From Kitasatospora indigofera (GTDB taxonomy: Bacteria; Actinomycetota; Actinomycetes; Streptomycetales; Streptomycetaceae): 64,000 nucleotides of DNA. Position 1 is the stretch's first letter; each line of letters begins with the position of its first letter. Positions 8,966-15,933 of the stretch are shown here, in pieces. Under the pieces are notes generated by a model. That model saw only the letters and a program-made list of their open reading frames with translations. It ran no database searches and was not told where the DNA came from. The stretch is taken from positions 1-64,000 of the forward strand of contig NZ_BNBO01000016.1 of assembly GCF_014655955.1 (NCBI RefSeq). The letters run 5' to 3'. The position numbers were made by a program, and so were the translations under genes.

Positions 8966-8978
8966 AATGTGAGGTTAT
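8964..8978. promoter_or_regulatory. Candidate LysR box overlapping the regulator start
   Basis: ATAATGTGAGGTTAT is a perfect ATAA-N7-TTAT dyad that fits the T-N11-A consensus of LysR regulators. It overlaps the ATG of the LysR gene (8963-8965) and lies about 90 bases before the divergent SDR start. Confidence 0.5.
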
Positions 8979-9068
8979 CTCAGACTCCAATTTACGTCGT
9001 GGTCTTATGGATCCTGCGAGCCTACGGTTTCACCAACACCCCACGTAAGCATCGACGGAGGCTCCATC

Positions 9069-9863
9069 ATGACCACGCCCGTACCCGCCACCAGCAGCAC
9101 CGCCGCGACCGCTGCCGCCCGCACGGCGAAGGCCGCGCCCACCGTCGTCGTCACCGGCTCGTCCAGCGGCATCGGCCTGGACATCGCCCGCGGCTTCCTG
9201 GAGCAGGGCGCCAACGTGGTGCTCAACGGCCGCGACCCCGAGCGGCTCGCCAAGGCCGCCGCCCTCCTCGGCCAGCCGGACCGGGTCGCCCCGGTGGCGG
9301 GCGGCATCGGCTCCGCGGCCACCGGCGAGGCCCTGGTCCGTACGGCGGTCGAGCGGTTCGGCCGGGTCGACGTGCTGGTCAACAACGCCGGCACCTTCGC
9401 CGCGAAGCCGTTCACCGACGTCACCGAGGAGGAGCTGGACGGGTTCCTGAACGGCAACCTCAGGGGCACCTACCTGACCACCCAGGCCGTGGTGCGCCGG
9501 CTGCGCGCCCAGGGCGGGGGCGGCAGCATCGTCAACATCGGCACCGTCCTGGTGGAGCACGCGATCGGCGGCTTCCCGGCCTCGGCGCCGGTGGTGAGCA
9601 AGGGCGGCGTGCACGCCCTGACCGTCAGCCTGGCCGCCGAACTCGCGGCCGACGGCATCCGGGTCAACCTGGTGGCGCCGGGCATCGTCCGGACCCCGCT
9701 GCACAGCGGCGCCGACGTGGACGCCTACGGCGGCCTCGCCCTGCTCGACCGGGTCGGCGAGGTCTCCGAGGTCACGGACGCGGTGCTCTACCTGGCGGGC
9801 GCGGCCTTCACCACCGGGCACGTGCTGCGGGCCGACGGCGGCTACGTCACCGGCCGGCCCTGA
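9069..9863 (+). CDS. SDR-family protein lacking the usual catalytic Ser/Tyr
   Basis: A 264-residue Rossmann-fold short-chain dehydrogenase/reductase. The nucleotide motif TGSSSGIG (29-36) and NNAG (105-108) are intact, and the C-terminal part (IRVNLVAPGIVRTPL, ADGGYVTG) is typical of classical SDRs. However, the YxxxK motif reads PVVSK (174-178), so Pro174 replaces the catalytic tyrosine, and the strand carrying the catalytic serine reads NIGTV (156-160). The protein may bind NAD(P) without normal oxidoreductase chemistry. It is divergent from, and probably controlled by, the LysR regulator at 8051. The first 22 residues are low-complexity. Confidence 0.88.
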   Translation: MTTPVPATSSTAATAAARTAKAAPTVVVTGSSSGIGLDIARGFLEQGANVVLNGRDPERLAKAAALLGQPDRVAPVAGGIGSAATGEALVRTAVERFGRVDVLVNNAGTFAAKPFTDVTEEELDGFLNGNLRGTYLTTQAVVRRLRAQGGGGSIVNIGTVLVEHAIGGFPASAPVVSKGGVHALTVSLAAELAADGIRVNLVAPGIVRTPLHSGADVDAYGGLALLDRVGEVSEVTDAVLYLAGAAFTTGHVLRADGGYVTGRP

Positions 9864-9877
9864 CACCGGTCTTCGGC

Positions 9878-9916
9878 GACAGCCCGTGGCCGGCCGGTCG
9901 GCCGACCACGGCTGTC
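9878..9916 (+). terminator. Imperfect hairpin terminator
   Basis: Inverted repeat GACAGCC...GGCTGTC with extended, slightly bulged arms, 9878-9916, just after the SDR stop codon and before the convergent MarR gene. Confidence 0.5.
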
Positions 9917-10064
9917 CCGCGGCCCGGCCGAACGCGTTGTTCGAACGGCCCGGCGCGATGCCGTCTCCGCACGGGTCGGTGAAGACCCGGGCCCCTGGCC
10001 GGCCTGAGGCCGGTGCCTGAACGCCGGCGTGGACACGGTGCTCCCGGGCCCGAAGCGGTCGCGA

Positions 10065-10604
10065 TCAGTCGGGCGCGGGCCCCGGGCCGGCGGCGGCGCC
10101 GGGCCCGGTCGTCGTGATCCCCGCGAGCATGTGGTCCTGCAGCCGGATCAGGACATCGGCGGCCCGGCCGAGTTCACCCGGCGCGGCCTGGGCGAAGGCC
10201 TCGGCGAGCAGGTCCCGGCGGGCGGCCCGGACGCGCTCCAGGACCCGTCGGCCGTCCGGGGTGATCGCGATCGTCCCGGACCGGCCGTCGGCCAGGTCGG
10301 GTTGGCGGCTGACCAGCCGGTCGGCCTTCAGCCGGCGCAGTTGCAGCGAGACGGTCGAGACGTCGACCCGCAGGCAGTCCGCGATGTCGGACACCCGCAT
10401 CGCGCCGGCGACGTCGAAGTGTTCCAGCAGCCGCAGGGCGCTCGGCGGTACGTCGCAGCCGGAGAGGCGGGTCACCTCGGCCCGGGTGTGCTTGCTCTCG
10501 CTCCAGCGCACCAGTGCCGAGAGCGCGACCTCCAGGCGGGCCAGTTCCGGTGCGGCGGCGGGTTCGACCGGCGTCCCACCGGATGCCGTCCTGGATGAGG
10601 TCAT
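10065..10604 (-). CDS. MarR-family transcriptional regulator
   Basis: A 179-residue winged-helix regulator. The recognition region reads MRVSDIADCLRVDVSTVSLQLRRLKADRLVSRQPD (about 69-103), followed by a wing with DGRSGTIAIT, then a dimerisation helix. Proline/alanine tails at both ends are poorly conserved. It is divergent from the SDR gene at 10861 across a 256-base region that contains an AT-rich dyad, so it probably represses that gene and itself. Confidence 0.88.
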   Translation of the reverse strand: MTSSRTASGGTPVEPAAAPELARLEVALSALVRWSESKHTRAEVTRLSGCDVPPSALRLLEHFDVAGAMRVSDIADCLRVDVSTVSLQLRRLKADRLVSRQPDLADGRSGTIAITPDGRRVLERVRAARRDLLAEAFAQAAPGELGRAADVLIRLQDHMLAGITTTGPGAAAGPGPAPD

Positions 10605-10737
10605 CCGTCCAGGCTACAAGGCCCCGGTGGGCCCGGGCCTCCGCTCCGTCGTGCCCGTGGCCGGACGGTCCGCCCCGGGCCCCCGGTCAGCTGCCGGCAC
10701 GTCAGATGTGGCTGCTGCCGGCCGCGTTGGGATCTGC

Positions 10738-10756
10738 TTTGATTGCTAAAACTAAA
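10738..10756. promoter_or_regulatory. AT-rich imperfect dyad, candidate MarR operator
   Basis: TTTGATTGCTAAAACTAAA is an imperfect palindrome (TTT..TT...AA..AAA) in an otherwise GC-rich divergent promoter region between the MarR gene and the SDR gene. Its position and composition fit a MarR operator or an overlapping promoter. Confidence 0.45.
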
Positions 10757-10860
10757 TACCTGGGCTCCCGTACCGGGCGGCCCGCGTCCGCACCGCCGAC
10801 GGGGTTCCTGCCGCACCCGTCGGCACGAGCCCCCGGCCGCCGGCCGGCCGAGAGGGAACC

Positions 10861-11688
10861 ATGGCCACAGCAGTCATCACGGGCGGGACCGACGGCATCG
10901 GCCGCGCCCTCGCCGACACCTACCTGGCGCGCGGCCACGAGGTGCTGGTCCTCGGTACCAGCGCCGAGAAGGGCCGGGCCTTCGTGGACGCCGCCGCCCG
11001 GAGCGGCGCGGGGGACCGGGCCCGGTTCGTCCGGGCCGACCTGAGCCGGGTGGCGGAGAACCGCCGCGTGATCGACCTGATCACCGAGACCTGCCGGGCG
11101 GTCGACGTCCTCGTCCTGGGCGCGCGCTACCACCGCTCGACACGGGTGGAGACCCCGGACGGGTTCGAGAGCAACTTCGCGCTGTTCTACCTCAGCCGGT
11201 TCCTGCTCAGCCACGGGCTGGTGGAGCTCCTCGGCCGCGCCGAGCGGGGGACGGTGCTCAACTTCGGCGGGGCGGGCCTCACCGGGCCGGTCCGCTGGAA
11301 CGACCTCCAGCTGCGCCGGAACTATCCCGGCACCGGGGCCCTCGGCCACAGCGGGGCGCTCTGCGACCTCCTCGGTGTCCACTTCGGCAGGGTCCACCGC
11401 GACACCCCGGTCCGCTACGTGCTCAACCACCCCGGGGTGGTCTCCACCAGCTTCGCCGGCGAGTACGACAGCTCCACGGCGGCGCACGTCGACCGGCTGC
11501 GGACGTCGGGCAAGCCGGTCTCGCTGGCCGTCGCCCAGATCCTGCCCTTCCTGGACGCCCCGCCCGCCCGGCTCACCGCCGTCCTGGAGGGCCGCCAGGT
11601 CAGCACCCGGGGTCCGGGGTTCGACCCCCGGGACGCCGCCCGCCTGCACCAGGAGACCGAGAAGCTGCTGGCCGGCCTGCCCCGCTGA
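10861..11688 (+). CDS. Atypical SDR-family protein
   Basis: A 275-residue Rossmann protein. It has TGGTDGIG at residues 7-14 and the dehydrogenase-like block DGFESNFALFYLSRFLL, resembling retinol/protochlorophyllide reductase-type SDRs. The place where YxxxK is expected reads LGHSGAL, so neither catalytic Tyr nor Lys is obvious. NNAG is replaced by LGARY. GAGGGA lies 4 nt before the ATG. It is divergent from the MarR regulator and probably under its control. A true enzymatic role is uncertain. Confidence 0.85.
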   Translation: MATAVITGGTDGIGRALADTYLARGHEVLVLGTSAEKGRAFVDAAARSGAGDRARFVRADLSRVAENRRVIDLITETCRAVDVLVLGARYHRSTRVETPDGFESNFALFYLSRFLLSHGLVELLGRAERGTVLNFGGAGLTGPVRWNDLQLRRNYPGTGALGHSGALCDLLGVHFGRVHRDTPVRYVLNHPGVVSTSFAGEYDSSTAAHVDRLRTSGKPVSLAVAQILPFLDAPPARLTAVLEGRQVSTRGPGFDPRDAARLHQETEKLLAGLPR

Positions 11689-11694
11689 GCACCG

Positions 11695-11716
11695 GACCGC
11701 CCGTGACCGGGCGGTC
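11695..11716 (+). terminator. Compact hairpin terminator
   Basis: Perfect 9-bp inverted repeat (11695-11703 and 11708-11716) with a TGAC tetraloop, seven bases after the SDR stop codon and before the convergent universal stress protein gene. Confidence 0.65.
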
Positions 11717-11775
11717 GAGGGATTGCCCGCACCCGCCCGGCGCGAAGACCCTGCCGGAGGCGGGGCCTCGCCGGT

Positions 11776-12633
11776 TCAGTCGGCCGGCACCACGGCCACC
11801 GGGCACTCGGCGTGCTGGACCACGGCCTGGCTGGTGGACCCCAGACGGCCCAGCGGTCCTCGCGGCTCGCCCCGGCGCCCCACCACGACCAGCTGGTGCT
11901 CCCGGGAGGCCGACACCAGCTCCTTGGCCGGGGTGGCCCGCAGCGAGGTGGTGCTGACCCGGGTGTCGGGGAAGCGCTCGCGCCAGTCGGCCAGCACCTC
12001 GGCCAGCAGCCGGTCGTGGTCCGCCGCGATGTGCCCCTCCTCGTACACCAGGGGCAGTTCGTGGCCGGGGCCGCTGATCAGCGGGTAGGTCCAGGTGTGC
12101 AGGGCGAGCAGCGGCAGGTTGCGCCGTTGGGCCGACTCGAAGGCGAAGGTCAGCGCCGGGTCGTCGTGGCCGTTGCCCTGGATCCCCACCACCACCCCGC
12201 CCTTGCCGGGACCGTGCGCCGGCGGGTGGACCACCACGACCGGGCAGGTCGCGTAGGCGGTGGCGTGCAGCGTGGTGGACCCCAGCAGGAGCCGTGCGAA
12301 GCCTCCGGACCCGCGTGCGCCGACCGCCAGGAGCGCCGCCCGCTCCGACACCGACGCGAGGGCCTCGCGGGCGTGGTCGTCGACCAGCTCGGTCGTCACG
12401 CTCAGGCCGGGGCGGCGCTTCAGGGCCTGCTCGCGCGCCGCGACGAGCACCCGTTCGCCGTCCTGCTGGGCGACCCGCAACTCCTGCCCGGCCGGCACCC
12501 GCGAGGTCTCGCCGAACCAGGCGTGCAGCACGTGCAGGGGCCGGGACCGCAGCCAGGCCTCGTCGGCGGCCCAGTCGAGCGCGTGCCCGCTCGATTCCGA
12601 CGCGTCCACCCCTACGACCACGGGGTCATTCAT
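11776..12633 (-). CDS. Tandem-domain universal stress protein
   Basis: A 285-residue cytoplasmic protein with two UspA domains, about 1-145 and 150-285. Domain 1 has VVVGVDASESS at the start and VGARGSGGFARLLLGSTT near its end, the G-2x-G-9x-G-(S/T) ATP-binding signature. Domain 2 repeats it as VGRRGEPRGPLGRLGSTSQ. This layout is typical of actinobacterial two-domain USPs linked to hypoxia or dormancy regulons. The divergent neighbour, an XRE-PPOX protein, is a common companion. ATP binding is expected for both domains. Confidence 0.92.
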   Translation of the reverse strand: MNDPVVVGVDASESSGHALDWAADEAWLRSRPLHVLHAWFGETSRVPAGQELRVAQQDGERVLVAAREQALKRRPGLSVTTELVDDHAREALASVSERAALLAVGARGSGGFARLLLGSTTLHATAYATCPVVVVHPPAHGPGKGGVVVGIQGNGHDDPALTFAFESAQRRNLPLLALHTWTYPLISGPGHELPLVYEEGHIAADHDRLLAEVLADWRERFPDTRVSTTSLRATPAKELVSASREHQLVVVGRRGEPRGPLGRLGSTSQAVVQHAECPVAVVPAD

Positions 12634-12894
12634 CGCGGCTCCTCCGGATCCCGGGGACGGTGCGGTGGGACCGGCCGCCCCGGTCGCGGCCTTGGACCCA
12701 GGCTAAGCCGCGGCAGGCGCCCCAGCAGCGCGTGGTCCGCCCGACGGGGTGGGGGGCTCCCGGCCCCGGGGTGCCGTGGCGGCCGGCGGCCTCCGGACGG
12801 ATCCTGGAGTCGGACGGTGGAGCCGGCCCGCCGGCCCGCCGGCCCGTCACCGGGGCGGACGCCGGCGGGAGTGAGCGTGGCGGGCCGCCGCCGG

Positions 12895-12953
12895 CCCACC
12901 GCGGCCCACCGCGGCCCACCGCGGATCGGTCCGGATCGGTCCGGATCGGTCCT
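12895..12953. repeat. Two adjacent 10-bp tandem repeats in a divergent promoter region
   Basis: Three copies of CCCACCGCGG-type decamers are followed directly by three copies of GATCGGTCCG (12924-12933, 12934-12943, 12944-12953, the last ending in T). The 10-bp period places each copy on the same face of DNA. They lie about 80 bases upstream of the XRE-PPOX start within the 400-base region between it and the divergent USP gene, which otherwise holds no gene. They may be operator arrays or slippage products. Confidence 0.6.
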
Positions 12954-13032
12954 GAGCCGACCGTCGAACCGGGGCGACGTCCCCGACGCCGAGACCTGAG
13001 CAGTGCGGAACCCCGGCCGAGGAGGAACCCCC

Positions 13033-13752
13033 GTGAACAGCCGAACCGATGGCAGCGCGCCGCCCCCGTCCGGGCCCGACCCGGCCCACATCGCCCGGCG
13101 GATCGCCGAGCGCCGGGGCCGGCTCGACCTCACCGAGGACGACCTCGCCACCCGGGCCGGCATGGCCCCGTCCTACCTGCGGCACCTCGTCCAGGCGGGG
13201 CCGGACTTCGACCGGGCCGGGTTCCTGCGGATCGCCGCGGCGCTCGGGCTCAGCTACCCCGAACTGCTCGAAGGCCGCAGCGACCGGCCGCCCGGCCAGG
13301 GCGGGGCACCCACCCATCCCGTCCTCGTGCACCTCAGCGACGAGGAGTGCTGGGACCGGATCGGCGCGCGGGGCGTCGGCCGGATCGCCCTGCCGGCCCG
13401 GACGGGCCCCTTGGTCGTCCCCGTCAACTACCTCGCCGACGCCGGGACCCTGGCCTACCGCACCGCCCCGCACGGCGCCGCCGCCCCCGAGCCCGGCGCA
13501 GCCGTGTCCTTCCAGGTCGACCGCGTGGACGACCGCCTCACCCGTGGCTGGAGCGTCCTGGTCACCGGCACCGCCGACCACGTCCACGACCCGGCCGAGG
13601 TCGAGCGGCTGCAGCAGCTCGAATCCGCGTACGGCACCCTGCCCTGGGCCGGCGGCGAACGCCCCCTGTGGGTCCGGATCACCCCCGAGCAGGTCACCGG
13701 CCGCCGCATCGGCGCCGTCGGCCCGGACACCGGCCTGAGCGCCCAGGCCTGA
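13033..13752 (+). CDS. XRE helix-turn-helix fused to a PPOX flavin-type domain
   Basis: A 239-residue protein. Residues 18-80 form a Cro/C1-type helix-turn-helix (IAERRGRLDLTEDDLATRAG...YLRHLVQ). Residues about 95-235 are a pyridoxamine 5'-phosphate oxidase-like split barrel (GVGRIALP, LVVPVNYLADAGTL, VTGTADHV) that may bind FMN, F420 or a related cofactor. The GTG start is chosen for GGAGGAA 7 nt upstream. Such fusions are frequent next to universal stress proteins in streptomycetes, and the divergent USP gene is a likely target. Confidence 0.88.
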   Translation: MNSRTDGSAPPPSGPDPAHIARRIAERRGRLDLTEDDLATRAGMAPSYLRHLVQAGPDFDRAGFLRIAAALGLSYPELLEGRSDRPPGQGGAPTHPVLVHLSDEECWDRIGARGVGRIALPARTGPLVVPVNYLADAGTLAYRTAPHGAAAPEPGAAVSFQVDRVDDRLTRGWSVLVTGTADHVHDPAEVERLQQLESAYGTLPWAGGERPLWVRITPEQVTGRRIGAVGPDTGLSAQA

Positions 13753-13773
13753 GCGGTCGGGAGCCGTCATGAT

Positions 13774-13805
13774 GCCGCGGTTCACCCGCCCGGGTGAACC
13801 GCGGC
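13774..13805. terminator. Perfect bidirectional hairpin
   Basis: A 15-bp perfect inverted repeat (13774-13788 and 13791-13805) with only two bases between the arms. It lies between the convergent XRE-PPOX and collagenase genes. Confidence 0.7.
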
Positions 13806-13827
13806 CGGCCGGCCCACCACGACCGGG

Positions 13828-13858
13828 CCCGGCCCGGCACCAGGGGTGCCGGGCCGGG
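13828..13858 (-). terminator. Second hairpin, terminator of the collagenase-like gene
   Basis: A 14-bp perfect stem (13828-13841 and 13845-13858) with a 3-nt loop, 13 bases downstream of the minus-strand gene's stop codon. Confidence 0.7.
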
Positions 13859-13870
13859 TGACCCGTGGGA

Positions 13871-14881
13871 TCAGGTCAGCAGCCAGCGCCGGAAGTCGGC
13901 GTCGTAGCGGGTCCCGATGGTCTGCTTGACGTAGCTGCGCGCCGTCTGCCAGGAGCCGGCGCGGTAGAGGCCGAGGATCTTCGCCACGTCGGCGGGGTGG
14001 TTCTCCACCAGGTAGTAGACGGCGAGGTAGCCCCAGGCGTAGATCCGGTTCTGGTCGTTCTGCTGCGTGGTGTCGAACAGGGTGCTCAGCGCGTAGGTCT
14101 GCCTGGACGCCTCGCCCGCGGCCCAGGAGTTGAACACGCCCCGGTAGCCGTAGGAGACGTACTCGGCCAGGCCCTCGATCCACCACAGGGTGGGCGTGGA
14201 GACGTTGGCGTTCCAGTCGCCGTACATGTCGTACCGGCCGTCGAGGTAGTGCGTGTACTCGTGGTTGAGGTTCACCACCGCGAAGGTCTGTGCGGTCTCG
14301 TCGCGGTAGGCGACGAAGCGGGCCTGGTTCCCCGCCGCGGCCGGGTTGCCCTCCAGGTACACCCCGCCGTTGTTGGTGCTGACCCCGTAGAGGCTTCCGG
14401 CCAGCCGCACGTATTCCGCGCGGGAGTCGAACACCACCACCTCCAGGGAGGTGTTCCGGTCGTCGCGGACCGGCTGTCCGCTGTCCTTGACCACGTTGTG
14501 GAAGTACGTGTCCTGGCCGGCGAGGCTGTCGCAGGTGTTCTTGAGATCCTGGGCGGTCATCCGCTGGGCCCGGATGCGCAGCGTGGTGCTGCAGGTGTGG
14601 TTGACCGGGAGGGTGGCGTCGGCCGCCTGCGTCGCGACCGGGCCGGCCACGCCGGCGCGGGCGGGCAGCAGCGCCGCACCGGGTGCCCCCGGGTGCGGCG
14701 CGGAGCCCCTCGGGGCCTGGGCGCCGGCGGGCCCGGCCGGACCGGAGGTGCCCGCAACGGTGGTGGTGCCGGTGGCGGCCGAGGCCGGGACGGCCAGGAC
14801 GGCGGTGGCGGCACACATCGCCAGCAGCGACACCGCTGCCTGCACGAGGGTCCGTCTGAACGGTATGTCGGACTTGGACAT
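13871..14881 (-). CDS. Secreted collagenase-like zinc metallopeptidase (M9 type)
   Basis: A 336-residue exported peptidase. The signal peptide covers about 1-36 (FRRT, hydrophobic core, ASA). A Pro/Gly/Ala-rich linker follows to about 90. The catalytic domain has the zinc motif HEYTH (His207, Glu208, His211), and the third ligand, probably Glu240, lies in WWIEGLAEYVS. GGVYLEG and YDMYG-type blocks are typical of microbial collagenases. It lacks the PKD and collagen-binding modules of clostridial enzymes and is much shorter than them. AAGGAG lies 5 nt before the ATG; the longer upstream frame is not coding. Substrate may be collagen or another extracellular protein. Confidence 0.88.
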   Translation of the reverse strand: MSKSDIPFRRTLVQAAVSLLAMCAATAVLAVPASAATGTTTVAGTSGPAGPAGAQAPRGSAPHPGAPGAALLPARAGVAGPVATQAADATLPVNHTCSTTLRIRAQRMTAQDLKNTCDSLAGQDTYFHNVVKDSGQPVRDDRNTSLEVVVFDSRAEYVRLAGSLYGVSTNNGGVYLEGNPAAAGNQARFVAYRDETAQTFAVVNLNHEYTHYLDGRYDMYGDWNANVSTPTLWWIEGLAEYVSYGYRGVFNSWAAGEASRQTYALSTLFDTTQQNDQNRIYAWGYLAVYYLVENHPADVAKILGLYRAGSWQTARSYVKQTIGTRYDADFRRWLLT

Positions 14882-15933
14882 GGCTCTCCTTGGGGTGATG
14901 CGCCGGCCGGGGGCAGGCGAAGGCCGGCCGTGGGGGTGGGGGAGTCGCGGTCGGACCGGGGAAGTCGCGGCAGTGAATGCCAAGTCCGGTGTCCCGCTTG
15001 GCCGGAACCATAGGTCCGGCTCTGCGGCGGGTTCCATCCGGATGCCGGATTTACGGATACGCAGAATCGGCGGCGGGCCGGTTGCCGGACGACGGCCGGG
15101 CCTGCGGCGCACCGGTGGCGGGACGACGGCCGGGCCCGGGGCGGCCACCGTACGGGTCCGCCACGCGGTATCCGCGCGGCTCGCTGACCGGGCGTCATCC
15201 GCACGGGACGCGGCAGGGGAGGCGGCGGGGGGCGCGGCAGGGGAGTGCGGCGCGGGGCGCCGGACGTCGGCAACCGGCCGACGGCGGGGGGTGCGGCCAC
15301 GTCCGGTCCCGGGCCGGTCGTCCGGGGCCCCGAGCAGGCCGTCCCCGTCGCCCCTGAACCTCCGGAGCCGGTCGACGGGCCTCGACGGGCCTCGGCGGGC
15401 TTCGGCGGGTCTCGGCGGGCCTCCGTGGGTCGCATTAATGAGGTATCCGGGTCCGCGCCCCTACGGATGGTCGAGGCGCGCGCCCGCACCGTAGATTCCG
15501 GCTGTCGGCCGACCGGACGTGCAGGAGCCACCAGGGGATCCCTGGCCGCCGCCGCGGTCGGCCGGCACCCGTGCACGGGCATGCGGACCGAGCTGCGTCA
15601 CCGACTTCCGGCCCACCAGGCCGACCGGCAGGGCGCACTGCTTCCCGGCAGCCGTCCCGCAGCTGCTCAAGCGGCACCTGCGGGACGGAGGTTCCTCCGC
15701 ATGCCCGGGCACCCCGTACCCGCCGCCCACGGCTGGGCAGGCGGTGCACGGGCCGGCCCCGACCCGTCCCGCCGGGCCTGGGCCGGCTCCGGCCGGCCCC
15801 CGGGGCGCCGGCAGCGGCACCGGACGGTTCGGCACCGCACTTGTCAGCGGGGCCCTGCTGCCTTTCCATGAGGGTCCGCGCACGCGCCGCCGGCGTCCGC
15901 GGCGGACCGGAGACCGAGAGCGAGGGCGGTGGC
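14882..15933. other. 1-kb intergenic region between divergent genes
   Basis: No supportable gene. It contains a duplicated GGACGACGGCCGGGCC-type segment around 15090-15140, a decamer repeat array (15371-15430) and directly after it a less GC-rich stretch, GCATTAATGAGGTATCC, that may be a promoter. The many overlapping open frames on both strands are Arg/Pro/Gly-rich shadows. Confidence 0.5.
15371..15430. repeat. Six tandem 10-bp repeats
   Basis: Six consecutive decamers of the form (C/G)TCG(A/G)CGGGC run from 15371 to 15430 with a few substitutions. They stop just before the AT-rich GCATTAATGAGG. A period close to one helical turn is what an operator array or a bendable element would show. 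Confidence 0.6.

Noticed and set aside
15571..15933. N-terminal extension of 121 codons on the first LAL regulator
   Set aside because: Arg/Pro-rich, no similarity to the other LAL proteins. The ATPase domain begins just after the ATG at 15934.
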